DNA of 64,000 nucleotides from Nitrospira sp. (GCA_016873395.1 VGXG01000002.1:41884-105883), one strand, 5' to 3'; numbered from the stretch's first letter, positions 18,793 through 27,823 are shown. Translations and numbers: made by a program. The notes: generated from the letters alone by a model not told the origin.

Positions 18793-19593
18793 TCACGCGG
18801 CCTTCATCGCCGCCTTCAAGGACTGCACGAATTGCCCGACTCGGTCCGCCAAGCCCGGATGATTCTGGTGCTCGCCGACCTGCCGGACGATGGCGCTGCC
18901 CACGATCACCCCATCGGCGATCCCGGCCACTTGCGCCGCATCCTGCGCGGTGGCGATCCCGAATCCCACCGCTACCGGAACGTCCGCGACCCGACGGATC
19001 TTCGCCACGTTGCGTCCGACGTCCGCCAAGTCGGTCAGCTTCGCGCCGGTAATGCCGGTCAGCGAGACGTAGTAGAGAAAACCCCGCGACCGTCTCGCCA
19101 CCATGTTTCGCCGCACCGCTGTGCTGGTGGGCGCGAGTAGAAAAATCAGCCGCAGCCCTGTTTCAGCCGCAGCCGGCTCAAGCGGCCCGGCCTCCTCCGG
19201 CGGCATGTCCGGAACGATCAGCCCGTCGATCCCTGCCTCCACGGCCTGTTTGCAGAAGGCTCCCTCGCCCAGGGCATGGATGGTGTTGTAGTAGGCCATG
19301 AGGACCAAAGGAATCTGGGTTCTGGTCCGGAGGGTTTTCACGGCCTGAAGAATTTTCCGTAACGACGTGCCGCTCCGGAGGGCCCGCTCGGCGGCCCTCT
19401 GGATCACCGGCCCGTCGGCGATGGGATCGGAAAAGGGCACCCCCAACTCGATCACATCCGCGCCGGCTCTCTCCAGCACCAGTACCAATGTTTCGGTGTC
19501 CTGCAACGAAGGATCGCCGGCCATGATGTAGGCGATGAAAGCCTTCTCGCCCTTGCCTCGCAGCCGCTCGAATGTCGCGTCAATGCGGTTCAT
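18793..19593 (-). CDS. trpA: Tryptophan synthase alpha chain
   Basis: A 266-residue TIM barrel that cleaves indole-3-glycerol phosphate to indole and glyceraldehyde 3-phosphate. The catalytic residues sit at the classical positions, Glu49 in VIELGVPFSDP and Asp60 in PIADGP. Indole passes to TrpB, encoded directly upstream. A heptad repeat block separates the two genes. It is the last trp gene in the run. Confidence 0.97.
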   Translation of the reverse strand: MNRIDATFERLRGKGEKAFIAYIMAGDPSLQDTETLVLVLERAGADVIELGVPFSDPIADGPVIQRAAERALRSGTSLRKILQAVKTLRTRTQIPLVLMAYYNTIHALGEGAFCKQAVEAGIDGLIVPDMPPEEAGPLEPAAAETGLRLIFLLAPTSTAVRRNMVARRSRGFLYYVSLTGITGAKLTDLADVGRNVAKIRRVADVPVAVGFGIATAQDAAQVAGIADGVIVGSAIVRQVGEHQNHPGLADRVGQFVQSLKAAMKAA

Positions 19594-19611
19594 TTTTGAG
19601 TTATCGGTTCT

Positions 19612-19660
19612 CAGTTAGCAGTATTCAGTTCCAAGACTGACGACTGAAAACTGTGAACTG
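19612..19660. repeat. Heptad inverted repeat (CAGTNNN / NNNACTG)
   Basis: The left arm is CAGTTAG, CAGTATT, CAGTTCC. The right arm is AAGACTG, ACGACTG, AAAACTG, TGAACTG. The four-base core CAGT/ACTG is fixed and the other three positions vary. It lies between trpB and trpA. Confidence 0.87.
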
Positions 19661-19664
19661 TTTA

Positions 19665-20858
19665 CTAAAGCGTGACCCCTTTGATCCGCGCCACCTGCTG
19701 CACATCCTTGTCCCCGCGCCCGGACAGGTTTACGACGATCACGTGCTTCTTCTTCAGCCTGGGCGCAAGCTTGACGACCTCGGCGACCGCGTGAGCGCTT
19801 TCGAGCGCCGGCATGATGCCTTCCTCGCACGTCAGCAGATCGAAGGCCGCCAGGGCCTCGTCATCCGTGGCAGAGGTGTACCGGATACGGTCTGCATCAT
19901 GGTAGAAGCTGTGCTCCGGCCCCACAGCCGCATAGTCCAGGCCGGCTGAGACCGAATGGGTCAGGTTGATTTGACCGTCATCGTCCTGCAGCAGGTAGGT
20001 CATCGTGCCGTGGAGCACGCCCGGCCTGCCGCCGGCAAAGCGGGCCGCATGTTTGCCGCTTTCAAGCCCCAGCCCGCCCGCCTCCACCCCGACCATCCTG
20101 ACGCCACGGTCCTTGAGGAAGGCATGGAACAGGCCGATGGAGTTGCTCCCGCCGCCGACACAGGCGACCAGATAGTCCGGCAGCCGGCCCTGCTCAGCCA
20201 AGACCTGCTTTCTGGCTTCCCGTCCGATGATGGATTGAAAGTCGCGGATCATCATGGGATAGGGATGCGGCCCCAGCACGGAGCCGAGAATATAGTTCGT
20301 CGTCCGCACATTCGTGGTCCAGTCACGCATCGCCTCGTTGATGGCGTCCTTGAGTGTCCTGCTGCCGGCCTCCACGCCGGTCACGGTCGCGCCGAGCAGC
20401 CGCATGCGGAAGACGTTGAGGGCCTGGCGCTGCATGTCCTCCGTCCCCATGTAGACCTCGCAGGCCATCCCGAACATGGCGGCAGCCGTGGCTGTGGCGA
20501 CCCCGTGTTGGCCGGCGCCGGTCTCAGCAATCACCCGCTTCTTCTTCATCCGGCGGGCGAGCAGGACCTGCCCGATTGAGTTGTTGATCTTGTGCGCGCC
20601 CGTGTGGCAGAGGTCTTCCCGCTTGAGGTAGATCTTCGCCCCGCTCAGCCGCTTCGTGAGCCGTTCGGCGAAATAGAGCGGCGTGGGTCGCCCGACATAG
20701 AGCGTGAGATAATGGGCCAGCTCCACTTGAAAAGCGCGATCGCAGCGGGCCTTGAGGTAGGCCTGCTCCAACTCAAGGATGGCCGGCATGAGTGTTTCGG
20801 GAACGTACCGCCCTCCATACGCCCCGAACCGCCCGTGCTGATCAGGAATAGTTGCCAT
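19665..20858 (-). CDS. trpB: Tryptophan synthase beta chain
   Basis: A 397-residue pyridoxal-phosphate enzyme that condenses indole with serine. The PLP-binding Lys is in HTGAHKINN (Lys90), and the phosphate-binding loop is the GGGSNSIG segment. N-terminal [15 protein letters not shown] is diagnostic. The length is normal for the TrpB1 type that pairs with TrpA. The stop is 71 bp before the trpA start, with a heptad repeat in between. Confidence 0.97.
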   Translation of the reverse strand: MATIPDQHGRFGAYGGRYVPETLMPAILELEQAYLKARCDRAFQVELAHYLTLYVGRPTPLYFAERLTKRLSGAKIYLKREDLCHTGAHKINNSIGQVLLARRMKKKRVIAETGAGQHGVATATAAAMFGMACEVYMGTEDMQRQALNVFRMRLLGATVTGVEAGSRTLKDAINEAMRDWTTNVRTTNYILGSVLGPHPYPMMIRDFQSIIGREARKQVLAEQGRLPDYLVACVGGGSNSIGLFHAFLKDRGVRMVGVEAGGLGLESGKHAARFAGGRPGVLHGTMTYLLQDDDGQINLTHSVSAGLDYAAVGPEHSFYHDADRIRYTSATDDEALAAFDLLTCEEGIMPALESAHAVAEVVKLAPRLKKKHVIVVNLSGRGDKDVQQVARIKGVTL

Positions 20859-20864
20859 GGTCTT

Positions 20865-20936
20865 GGTTATCGGTTGTCGGTATTCAGGTATCAGTTCCGT
20901 TTAGGCTGAACACGGATAACTGACGGCTGATGACTC
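20865..20936. repeat. Heptad inverted repeat (GTTATCG / CGGATAAC type)
   Basis: The left arm is GTTATCG, GTTGTCG, GTATTCAG, GTATCAG. The right arm, read in reverse complement, is built of CAGCCGT, CAGTTATC, CGTGTTCAG. Periodicity is seven with occasional one-base slips. It lies between trpF and trpB. Confidence 0.7.
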
Positions 20937-20942
20937 CTTTCA

Positions 20943-21605
20943 TCAGCCCTGCTGAGTATATCCCTCGGCTGATTGCGACACAAGTCTTACGGCCCGAACG
21001 AACGCTTGGAGCTTCGCCGGGTCCTTCTTACCCGGACTGGCCTCCACCCCGCTGCTCACATCCACTCCGTAGGGCTGCACCTGCCTGATTGCCTCCCGCA
21101 CATTCTCGGATGTGAGCCCCCCGGCCAACAGAACCTTGGCCGCCTGAGCCGCCTCAGCCGCGAGCGTCCAATCAGCCACCAGCCCCGTCCCGCCGTAGGC
21201 CCGACCCGAAAAGGCATCCACCACAAACCCACGGACCAGCGCCCGGCCCCGGTATTCCGCCAAAGCCAGCAAGGCACCTCGGTCGCGCAGCCTGATCCCT
21301 TTGAGGACCGGCCGGCCCAGTGATTCACAGTAGGCCGCATCTTCTTCCCCGTGGAGTTGGGCCAAAGCCAGGCCGCAGCCATCCATAAGATCGCGGACCT
21401 TCTTGATGTCCTCGTTGACGAAGACTCCGACTCCCAGCACGAAGGGTGGAAGCGAGGCGACGATCCGGCTCACCACCTGCGGCTGGACATAGCGGGGACT
21501 TTCCCGATGAAAAATAAACCCCAGGGCATCAGCCCCGGCCTCCACCGCCGCACGCCCGTCCTCGGCGTTCGTGATTCCGCAGATTTTGACTTTGATGCCG
21601 CTCAT
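20943..21605 (-). CDS. trpF: Phosphoribosylanthranilate isomerase
   Basis: A 220-residue TIM-barrel isomerase, third step of tryptophan synthesis after anthranilate. The catalytic Cys9 is in KVKICGITN, and the catalytic Asp lies in YGVDVSSGVE, which also forms part of the phosphate site. The start overlaps the stop of the upstream methyltransferase gene by 4 bp, which ties that foreign-looking gene into the trp transcript. Confidence 0.96.
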   Translation of the reverse strand: MSGIKVKICGITNAEDGRAAVEAGADALGFIFHRESPRYVQPQVVSRIVASLPPFVLGVGVFVNEDIKKVRDLMDGCGLALAQLHGEEDAAYCESLGRPVLKGIRLRDRGALLALAEYRGRALVRGFVVDAFSGRAYGGTGLVADWTLAAEAAQAAKVLLAGGLTSENVREAIRQVQPYGVDVSSGVEASPGKKDPAKLQAFVRAVRLVSQSAEGYTQQG

Positions 21606-22402
21606 GGTTCCTTATAGCCGATCGCCTCAACAAACGCCTGCGCAAACAGGACGGCCGGATGCTTGACCCACCGTCTCAGGGAACGGCACAGTTCCCCGAC
21701 CTCGGCTCGATCGAGATCGGGACTCGTGACCACTTGCTTGCCCGCGCCCTCTTCAATTCTCTCGGCAAGCAATTCAGCGGCCAGCGGCACGTCTTCGTAG
21801 CTGTCGTACCTCGCCGTCAGCCCGATGCGTAAGAATCCGGTTTCCTGCAAGAGCCGTCCGAATTCGCGGCCCACATAGGGATTTCCGCCGTTCCGTTTTT
21901 GGATCGCCATGAGGACTTCGATCGCCCGCTCCGCCTCCGGATCACGCGGCGCCATGAGATTACCGGACCAATCGGGGCTGGAGAGAGCCACCATGCCGCC
22001 GGGTCGGAGGACACGATGGATTTCGTGAAGGGCAGCCGGCGGCTCAACCAGATGTTCGAACAGCGCGTGCGAGAAGACCACATCGAACGAGCAGTCGGGG
22101 AAAGGCAGTTGATACACACTGGCTACTTCGAACCGAGCGTTCTTGATGCCGCGTTCCGCGGCGGTCTTTTCCGCCAGCGCCACCTGACTCGGCTCCAGGT
22201 CCACCCCGACAACAGAGCCGGGCGTCACTGCCTCAGCCAGCCCGACCGTGATGGTCCCAGGCCCGCAGCCACAGTCCAACAACTTCATGCCTGGCTTGAG
22301 CCGCGGCAACGCAAACGCCGCGTCCCGCGCCGCATATCGCCGCTTCATATACCGAACGGCAACCTCGCTGTAGCCAGGGGTGTAGGTTTCTCGCTTGTTC
22401 AT
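21602..22402 (-). CDS. Class I SAM-dependent methyltransferase in the trp cluster
   Basis: About 266 residues with a Rossmann methyltransferase core. Motif I is LLDCGCGPGTITVGLA, followed by GVDLEPSQV, and the post-motif region is FDVVFSHALFEHL, of the UbiE/Methyltransf_11 type. I chose ATG at 22402 (MNKRETYTPGYSEVAV) because the upstream part of the frame has no family resemblance. The substrate is unknown. It overlaps trpF by 4 bp, so it is part of the trp transcript, but no known role in tryptophan synthesis follows from that. Confidence 0.87.
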   Translation of the reverse strand: MNKRETYTPGYSEVAVRYMKRRYAARDAAFALPRLKPGMKLLDCGCGPGTITVGLAEAVTPGSVVGVDLEPSQVALAEKTAAERGIKNARFEVASVYQLPFPDCSFDVVFSHALFEHLVEPPAALHEIHRVLRPGGMVALSSPDWSGNLMAPRDPEAERAIEVLMAIQKRNGGNPYVGREFGRLLQETGFLRIGLTARYDSYEDVPLAAELLAERIEEGAGKQVVTSPDLDRAEVGELCRSLRRWVKHPAVLFAQAFVEAIGYKEP

Positions 22403-22441
22403 CTCGTACCTGGGACAGCGTTCTAGCGTACGTGTGGAGCA

Positions 22442-22535
22442 AGCTGACAAGTGACCAAGCGGGCAAGTGGCAAGGCTTCGGCGAAGACAGTCGAGCCGTC
22501 CAACTTGGTTACTTGTAACTTGCCACTTGTCAGCT
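22442..22535. repeat. Heptad inverted repeat (unit CAAGTGG), 94 bp
   Basis: The terminal 12 bases AGCTGACAAGTG and CACTTGTCAGCT are a perfect inverted pair. Inside, the right arm steps as TTACTTG, TAACTTG, CCACTTG and the left as CAAGTGA, CAAGCGG, CAAGTGG. The VOC gene ends (TAG at 22534-22536) at the outer edge of the right arm. Confidence 0.87.
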
Positions 22536-23322
22536 AAGGTAGCTGACAGAAGCTGATCCGCGCGCCACCCGTCTCCCGTGGAACGAGGACCCGCCCGACC
22601 CCACGAATCCCCTCATCATAAAAGGGAACGTTCCGGGCTTGCCAGTCACCCGCGAGGCGGGATAGGTCCTCGGTAAGCAGCGCCACCATCTGGACCCCAT
22701 CCTCTGAGAAGCTCTGCGAAAGGTGAATCGCCCCACGCTGGAGGGAGAACCGACCCTCCACAGGCCGCTCCCCAAGGAGTTGAGTGTAGGCCGTGATCGC
22801 CGGCTGGAAATCCGCCGCCCCGACCTCCACCCAGCCGACCTTCGCCGAACAGCCAAGGCCTTCCTCCGGTGGAGGCACTCGGAGTGTGCGCGGCGACAGG
22901 TCTTGGATCAGAAAGGGCAGTTGGGAATTTTCCGGATGGGCCGTCCGCCACGAGACTTGCTGCCCGTCAGGCCTGACTCGTCCTCCGGGAGGCGCCTTCG
23001 CGATCTCCAGCCCCCGCTCCCTGATCGCCTGAACGTCGCCGTTATAGTCCGTGGTCTCCAGGACAAACCCGGCCAACCGGTTCTGGCCGGCCAGGGCCCC
23101 CAGAACCTGCTTGCCGAACGGAAACCCCTGGGCCAACTCCAGCTTCTTGACCGCGATCAGCTCCAGGTAACTCCCGTCCACCAGCGGCACCAGCGCATTG
23201 TGCGTCCCAACCTGCGGATGCTCCCCGCCAAGCAGCACCTGAAACCCCAACCGGCGATAGAGGTCCATTGCCTTCTCCAGGTCCTCCACCGCAATGAGGA
23301 CATGATCAATGCCGATGATCAT
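22534..23322 (-). CDS. VOC superfamily (glyoxalase-like) protein in the trp cluster
   Basis: A 262-residue protein starting MIIGIDHVLIAVEDLEKAMDLYRRLGFQV, the first beta-alpha-beta module of the vicinal-oxygen-chelate fold. A second half-module at about 170-262 (VGWVEVGAADFQPAITAYTQLLG) resembles glyoxalase-like domain proteins (Glyoxalase_3 type). The substrate is unknown. Its ATG overlaps the trpC stop as ATGA, indicating translational coupling within the trp operon. The fold is likely; the metal ligands are not certain. Confidence 0.85.
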   Translation of the reverse strand: MIIGIDHVLIAVEDLEKAMDLYRRLGFQVLLGGEHPQVGTHNALVPLVDGSYLELIAVKKLELAQGFPFGKQVLGALAGQNRLAGFVLETTDYNGDVQAIRERGLEIAKAPPGGRVRPDGQQVSWRTAHPENSQLPFLIQDLSPRTLRVPPPEEGLGCSAKVGWVEVGAADFQPAITAYTQLLGERPVEGRFSLQRGAIHLSQSFSEDGVQMVALLTEDLSRLAGDWQARNVPFYDEGIRGVGRVLVPRETGGARISFCQLP

Positions 23323-24140
23323 GACTTATTAACCTGCTCAACTCCCAGGAGTTCTCTGATTTTCGCTCCTGTATCCCCTGCTCGGATCAGCGACTCCCCC
23401 ACCAGCATGGCGTGGATGCCGGCTTCCATGAGCCGCTTCACGTCGTCGCGCTTGTGGATGCCGCTCTCGCTGACGATCATCTTGTCAGACGGGATACGCT
23501 TGGCCAGACGGAAGGTCACGGCTAAATCAGTCGAGAAGGTCTTGAGATCACGGTTATTGATTCCGATCAGCTTCGCCTCCGGCAGCCGTTCCAGCACCGT
23601 ATCCAGCTCTTTTTCATGATGCGTCTCGATCAGGACATCCAACTCCAGCTCACCGGCCAGCGCGAAGAAGTCCACCAACTGTCGCCGCTCCAGAGCCGCC
23701 ACGATCAGGAGCACCGCATCGGCTCCATAGGCCCGCGCCTCGTAAAATTGAATGTCGTCCACCATGAACTCTTTGTTCAGGCACGGGAGTCCGACCTTGT
23801 CTTTGACGGCTTTCAGATAATGGAGACTGCCCTGGAAAAAATCCTTGTCGGTCAGGACCGACAGGGCCGAGGCGCCATGCTTCTTGTACTGCTCGGCGAT
23901 CTTCACCGGCTCGAACAGGTCCTTGAACTCCGGCCGCAGCAGGCCGAGACTCGGCGAGGCTTTTTTCACTTCGGCGATGAGGGAGGGACTGTCGGGCGGG
24001 TGGGTGGCTGTGAGGGCCCGAATGAACCCTCGCGGTGAGCCGCGATCGCGAACCCTGGACTTGAGCTCGACCAGGTAGCCGCGGCTCTGCTTGTGCCGCA
24101 CCTCCGCTCGCTTGTGCTCCAGAATCCGATCCAGAATCAT
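23319..24140 (-). CDS. trpC: Indole-3-glycerol phosphate synthase
   Basis: A 273-residue TIM-barrel enzyme forming indole-3-glycerol phosphate. It starts MILDRILEHKRAEV, and family segments follow in order: IAEVKKASPSLG with the catalytic Lys, LSVLTDKDFFQGS, CLNKEFMVDDIQ, LIGINNRDLKTF and VSESGIHKRDDV. It follows trpD, interrupted by a small gene on the other strand. It is coupled to the VOC gene by a 4-bp overlap. Confidence 0.97.
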   Translation of the reverse strand: MILDRILEHKRAEVRHKQSRGYLVELKSRVRDRGSPRGFIRALTATHPPDSPSLIAEVKKASPSLGLLRPEFKDLFEPVKIAEQYKKHGASALSVLTDKDFFQGSLHYLKAVKDKVGLPCLNKEFMVDDIQFYEARAYGADAVLLIVAALERRQLVDFFALAGELELDVLIETHHEKELDTVLERLPEAKLIGINNRDLKTFSTDLAVTFRLAKRIPSDKMIVSESGIHKRDDVKRLMEAGIHAMLVGESLIRAGDTGAKIRELLGVEQVNKS

Positions 24141-24228
24141 GGTTTACGTCCACCAGCCAGGGGCTCAGACCGTCCCGCTCAAGATTTTCGTGGTCGCCGC
24201 CGACAAAGCATCAGGAGGTCAACCCAGG

Positions 24229-24459
24229 ATGGCGCCTCTCATCATCCAAGTCAGCGAGAAAGGCATTGAGTCTATTCACACGGATCAGAGTGTTGACGTG
24301 ATCATCGTGGACTGGGACCGCGATCAGGCCGTCCAGCCTCTTGCCTTCCGCATGCAACGCCTCCCTCTTGATCGACTTGATCCCGCGACCCGCCTGGCAA
24401 CGGTCCCACTTGCTCTAGAAGCCCCTCCGGCTCAACGAATCCTCAAGCTCGCCAGTTGA
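24229..24459 (+). CDS. Small hypothetical protein opposite the trp genes (76 aa)
   Basis: A 76-codon frame on the plus strand between the minus-strand genes trpC and trpD. The start at 24229 is preceded by AGGAGGT nine bases upstream, an essentially perfect ribosome site, which is the main support. The product begins MAPLIIQVSEKGIESIHTD and continues SVDVIIVDWDRD, a plausible alpha/beta start, then a basic/Leu-rich tail. I recognise no family. Its transcription would oppose the trp operon and converge on the trpD end. Confidence 0.6.
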   Translation: MAPLIIQVSEKGIESIHTDQSVDVIIVDWDRDQAVQPLAFRMQRLPLDRLDPATRLATVPLALEAPPAQRILKLAS

Positions 24460-24490
24460 TATCCCCCATTCTGCTTCCCCCTGCTCTCCT

Positions 24491-25501
24491 CTATTGATTC
24501 GTAAACGCGATGAGCTGCTCCAACTTTTGCATGGCCGCACCGCTCTTGATGACTTTGCCGGCCAGCTCATAGCCCTCTTGCAAGGTTTTGGCCTTGCGGC
24601 CTGCCACAAAAGCTGGTGCCGCGTTCATGCAGACGATATCCCGCTTGGGCCCAGGCCGGCCTTGCAGGACCTCCCGCAAGATGTGGGCGTTCTCTTCGGC
24701 CGAGCCGCCGGCCAGATCCTTCGACCGGACCCTTTCCAGCCCGAAGTCTTTCGGTTCCACAAAATAGGTGGAGACGACGCCAGCTTTGCCCTCGGAGATC
24801 TTTGTGCGATCAGTGAGAGTAATCTCATCCAGCCCGTCCATCCCGTGGACGATGAAGCAATGTTGCGTGCCGAGCCCCAGCAACACCTTGGCCATCAACT
24901 CCGCGAGGTTCTCGTCATAGACCCCCAGAACCTGATAGCCGGCTCTGGCCGGGCTGGACATGGGCCCCATGATGTTGAGGATGGTCCTGATTCCCATTTC
25001 CTGTCTGGCCGCCGCGCAATGCTTCATCGCGCCGTGGAATAACGGGGCGAAGAGGAAACCGATGCCCACCTCATTGACACATTCCTCGACCCGTTCGGGC
25101 GACAACTCGATCCGGACCCCTAACGCCGTCAGCACGTCGGCGCTTCCGGAGCGTGAGGAGATCGCCCGGCCTCCGTGCTTGGCCACCGTGAGCCCACCTC
25201 CCGCCACGACGAAGGCCACCGTCGTGGAGATATTGAAGGTATGGGCACCGTCCCCGCCGGTCCCGCAGGTATCCACCACCAAAGGATCGGCGACCCGGAT
25301 GCTGACCGCCTTGGCCCGCATGGCCTTCACGGACCCGGTGATCTCCTCCACCGTCTCCCCCTTGATCCGCAGACCCATGAGGTAGGCGGCGATCTGGGCG
25401 GGCGTGGCGGCTCCCTCCATGATCTCCAGCATGACCTCCTCGGCTTCCTTCTCCGAGAGGTCTTGCTTGTCGGCCAATTTGGCGATGGCGGCTTTAATCA
25501 T
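24491..25501 (-). CDS. trpD: Anthranilate phosphoribosyltransferase
   Basis: A 336-residue enzyme joining PRPP and anthranilate. The PRPP-binding loop VDTCGTGGDGAHTFNISTT is near residues 77-95, followed by KHGGRAISSRSGSADVL with the conserved SADVL region. The length is normal and it starts with ATG at 25501. It is separated from trpG by a heptad repeat. Downstream on the same strand trpC follows after a 350-bp gap that carries the oppositely oriented small gene. Confidence 0.97.
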   Translation of the reverse strand: MIKAAIAKLADKQDLSEKEAEEVMLEIMEGAATPAQIAAYLMGLRIKGETVEEITGSVKAMRAKAVSIRVADPLVVDTCGTGGDGAHTFNISTTVAFVVAGGGLTVAKHGGRAISSRSGSADVLTALGVRIELSPERVEECVNEVGIGFLFAPLFHGAMKHCAAARQEMGIRTILNIMGPMSSPARAGYQVLGVYDENLAELMAKVLLGLGTQHCFIVHGMDGLDEITLTDRTKISEGKAGVVSTYFVEPKDFGLERVRSKDLAGGSAEENAHILREVLQGRPGPKRDIVCMNAAPAFVAGRKAKTLQEGYELAGKVIKSGAAMQKLEQLIAFTNQ

Positions 25502-25511
25502 AACAAGTATA

Positions 25512-25597
25512 GGCTAGAGGCGAGAGGCTAGGGGCAAGGGGGCTTGAAGACTGCTACTTTTTCGTCACCGCTAGCCCCTCGCCCCTTGCCGCGAGCC
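25512..25597. repeat. Heptad inverted repeat (unit GGCTAGG)
   Basis: The left arm is GGCTAGA, GGCGAGA, GGCTAGG, GGCAAGG. The right arm is CGCTAGC, CCCTCGC, CCCTTGC, CGCGAGC. The trpG reading frame runs through the right arm and uses the TAG within CGCTAGC (25571-25573) as its stop. The sequence resembles the prfB-lysS block. Confidence 0.88.
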
Positions 25598-26167
25598 CGC
25601 AACTTCAAGCTTTAAGAAGTTGCGCAAGAGATCCATGCCGGACGCCGTCAGGATGGATTCGGGGTGGAACTGCACGCCTTCAACTGCGAGGGTCCGGTGG
25701 CGCAGGCCCATGATCTCGCCTTCCGCCGTCTCGGCCGATACCTCCAGGCAATCCGGAAGGTTGGCCCGGTTCACCAGCAGCGAATGGTAGCGGGTTGCTT
25801 CAAAGGGGTTGGACAGGTCGCGGAAGATGGTCTTGCCGTCGTGATGGACCATCGACGTCTTGCCGTGCATCAGGCGACCGGCCCGGATGACTTCGCCCCC
25901 GAAGGCCACCGCCAGGGACTGGTGGCCCAGGCAGACCCCCAGAAGCGGCAGGCGGCCGGCAAAGTGCCGGATGGTCTCCACCGAGACGCCGGCCTCCTTG
26001 GGTGTACAGGGTCCCGGCGAAATCACCAGCCGCTGCGGGCGCAGGGCTTCGATCTCGTCCACCGTGATCTTGTCGTTTCGGTAGACCTGGACGTCCTCGC
26101 CCAACTCCCCGAAGTACTGCACGAGGTTGTAGGTGAAGGAATCGTAATTATCGATCATCAACAGCAT
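25571..26167 (-). CDS. trpG: Anthranilate synthase glutamine amidotransferase component
   Basis: A 198-residue class I glutamine amidotransferase that feeds ammonia to TrpE. The start [19 protein letters not shown] is typical, the catalytic Cys79 is in LGVCLGHQ, and the catalytic His and Glu are in VQFHPESI near residue 172. It may also serve 4-amino-4-deoxychorismate synthesis, as TrpG does in many bacteria. The last residues (AGSRQGARG) come from the heptad repeat arm and are not part of the family fold. Confidence 0.96.
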   Translation of the reverse strand: MLLMIDNYDSFTYNLVQYFGELGEDVQVYRNDKITVDEIEALRPQRLVISPGPCTPKEAGVSVETIRHFAGRLPLLGVCLGHQSLAVAFGGEVIRAGRLMHGKTSMVHHDGKTIFRDLSNPFEATRYHSLLVNRANLPDCLEVSAETAEGEIMGLRHRTLAVEGVQFHPESILTASGMDLLRNFLKLEVAGSRQGARG

Positions 26168-26181
26168 CGTAAACTCTCAGA

Positions 26182-26269
26182 GCTTATAGCTGATAGCTAA
26201 TGGCTTATGGCCTGATCGGAAGAGCGCACGGCGTCTTGCTATCGGCCATACGCCATAGGCCATATGCTC
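26182..26269. repeat. Heptad inverted repeat (unit GCTNATN)
   Basis: The left arm is GCTTATA, GCTGATA, GCTAATG, GCTTATG, GCCTGAT. The right arm in reverse complement is built of GCATATG, GCCTATG, GCGTATG, GCCGATA. It fills nearly the whole gap between trpE and trpG. Confidence 0.87.
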
Positions 26270-26274
26270 CTTTC

Positions 26275-27795
26275 CTATTCCAGGCCCTGCTCCGCCAGCT
26301 CGATGGCCTTCATCATGGCCTTGGCCTTGTTGCAGGTCTCCTCGTACTCCCGCCCCGGGTCCGAATCGGCGACGATCCCCGCCCCGGCCTGGATGTAGGC
26401 CTGCCGGCTCTTGATGACGATCGTGCGGATGTTGATGCAGGTATCCATGTTGCCGGAAAAACTGAAGTAGCCCACCGCGCCCGCGTAAGGGCCTCGTCGC
26501 GTCGGCTCCAGTTCTTCAATGATCTGCATGGCGCGGATCTTGGGCGCGCCCGACACGGTGCCGGCCGGGAAGCAGGCCTTCATCACGTCATACGACGTCT
26601 TGGACGGATTCAGCTCGCCGTGCACGTTGGAGACGAGGTGCATCACGTGGGAGTAGCGTTCCACGGTCATCAGGGCATCGACCTTGACGGTTCCGTGTTT
26701 CGCCACCCGCCCGACATCGTTGCGGCCTAGGTCCACCAGCATCACATGCTCGGCCCGCTCCTTCTCATCCGCCAACAGCTCACGCTCCAGCGCCCGATCC
26801 TGCTCCTCCGTGGCACCGCGCCGGCGCGTTCCGGCGATCGGCCGGACCGACACCCGCCCATCCTCGCAACGCACCAGCGTTTCCGGCGAGGAGCCGACCA
26901 ACTCCACCCCGGCCACCCGCAAGTAGTACATGTAGGGCGAGGGATTGACCACGCGCAGGGCCCGGTAAATTTCAAAAGGAGCGGTCTGGATCCGGGTCTC
27001 CCACCGTTGCGAGAGCACGGTCTGGATGACGTCGCCGGCTCTGATATAGTCCTTCGTCCGCATCACCATCTTTTCAAAATCCGAACGGCTCACGTTGGAG
27101 GTAAAGCTGAGCGGCTTCCGGCGTTGCTTCGGACGGGTCCGGCGCAGTGGCCGCTTGAGGCGCGCGATCATCCGCTCGATCCGGGCCGTGGCGTCCGTGT
27201 AGGCCCGTTTCAGCTCGGCGGCCCGGCCCGACGGCACGTGGGCGTTGGCCACCACCTTGATCGTCTGGGCCACGTTGTCGAAAATCAGCAGCGTGTCGGT
27301 CAGCAGGAAGGCCAGATCGGGAAGGCCCAGTTCGTCCTTCCGCCTCGGCGGAATCTCCTCAAAATACCGGACCACGTCGTAACCCAGGTACCCCACCGCC
27401 CCTCCCACGAACCGGGGCAGACCCGGCACCGTGACCGGACGGTACGCTGCCATGATGTCGCGGAGCCGATCCAGCGGGGTTTCACCCGGTTTCTCCCCGA
27501 CCGTCACCCGTTCTATCTGACTTCCCTGCCGACTGCCCCGCGTCACGACGAGCCCCTTCCCTTCCTGGCGGATCACGATCGGGGAGCCGCTGCCGAGGAA
27601 GGAATAGCGCGCCCAGTTCTCGCCCCCCTCGACGCTCTCCAGCAGGTAGGCGGAGGGACCGTGATCGATCTTGGTGAAGGCAGAAACAGGAGTCTCGAAA
27701 TCAGCCAGGATCTCGCGGTAGAGGGGAATCAGGTTCCCCTGCGAAGCGAGGGACCGGAATTCCTCGAAGCTCAATGAGTAGACAGGCGACGGCAT
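26275..27795 (-). CDS. trpE: Anthranilate synthase component I
   Basis: A 506-residue chorismate-using enzyme making anthranilate with TrpG. The N-terminal regulatory part includes an ESVEGGENWARYSFLG segment (the LLES-type tryptophan-binding site). The C-terminal chorismate-binding core has RIAGTRRRG-like PIAGTRRRG, DLGRNDVGRVA, HLVSNVHGEL, FPAGTVSGAPK and GAVGYFSFSG. It is first of the trp genes, 28 bp downstream of the LysM lipoprotein gene. No Trp-rich leader peptide or attenuator is visible in that short gap. Confidence 0.97.
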   Translation of the reverse strand: MPSPVYSLSFEEFRSLASQGNLIPLYREILADFETPVSAFTKIDHGPSAYLLESVEGGENWARYSFLGSGSPIVIRQEGKGLVVTRGSRQGSQIERVTVGEKPGETPLDRLRDIMAAYRPVTVPGLPRFVGGAVGYLGYDVVRYFEEIPPRRKDELGLPDLAFLLTDTLLIFDNVAQTIKVVANAHVPSGRAAELKRAYTDATARIERMIARLKRPLRRTRPKQRRKPLSFTSNVSRSDFEKMVMRTKDYIRAGDVIQTVLSQRWETRIQTAPFEIYRALRVVNPSPYMYYLRVAGVELVGSSPETLVRCEDGRVSVRPIAGTRRRGATEEQDRALERELLADEKERAEHVMLVDLGRNDVGRVAKHGTVKVDALMTVERYSHVMHLVSNVHGELNPSKTSYDVMKACFPAGTVSGAPKIRAMQIIEELEPTRRGPYAGAVGYFSFSGNMDTCINIRTIVIKSRQAYIQAGAGIVADSDPGREYEETCNKAKAMMKAIELAEQGLE

Positions 27796-27823
27796 GGTCT
27801 CTATTCCGATGAGCGCACCCTCG

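Noticed and set aside
27796..27823. trp leader peptide or attenuator before trpE
   Set aside because: Only 28 bases separate trpE from the preceding gene, and they hold neither Trp codons nor a terminator.
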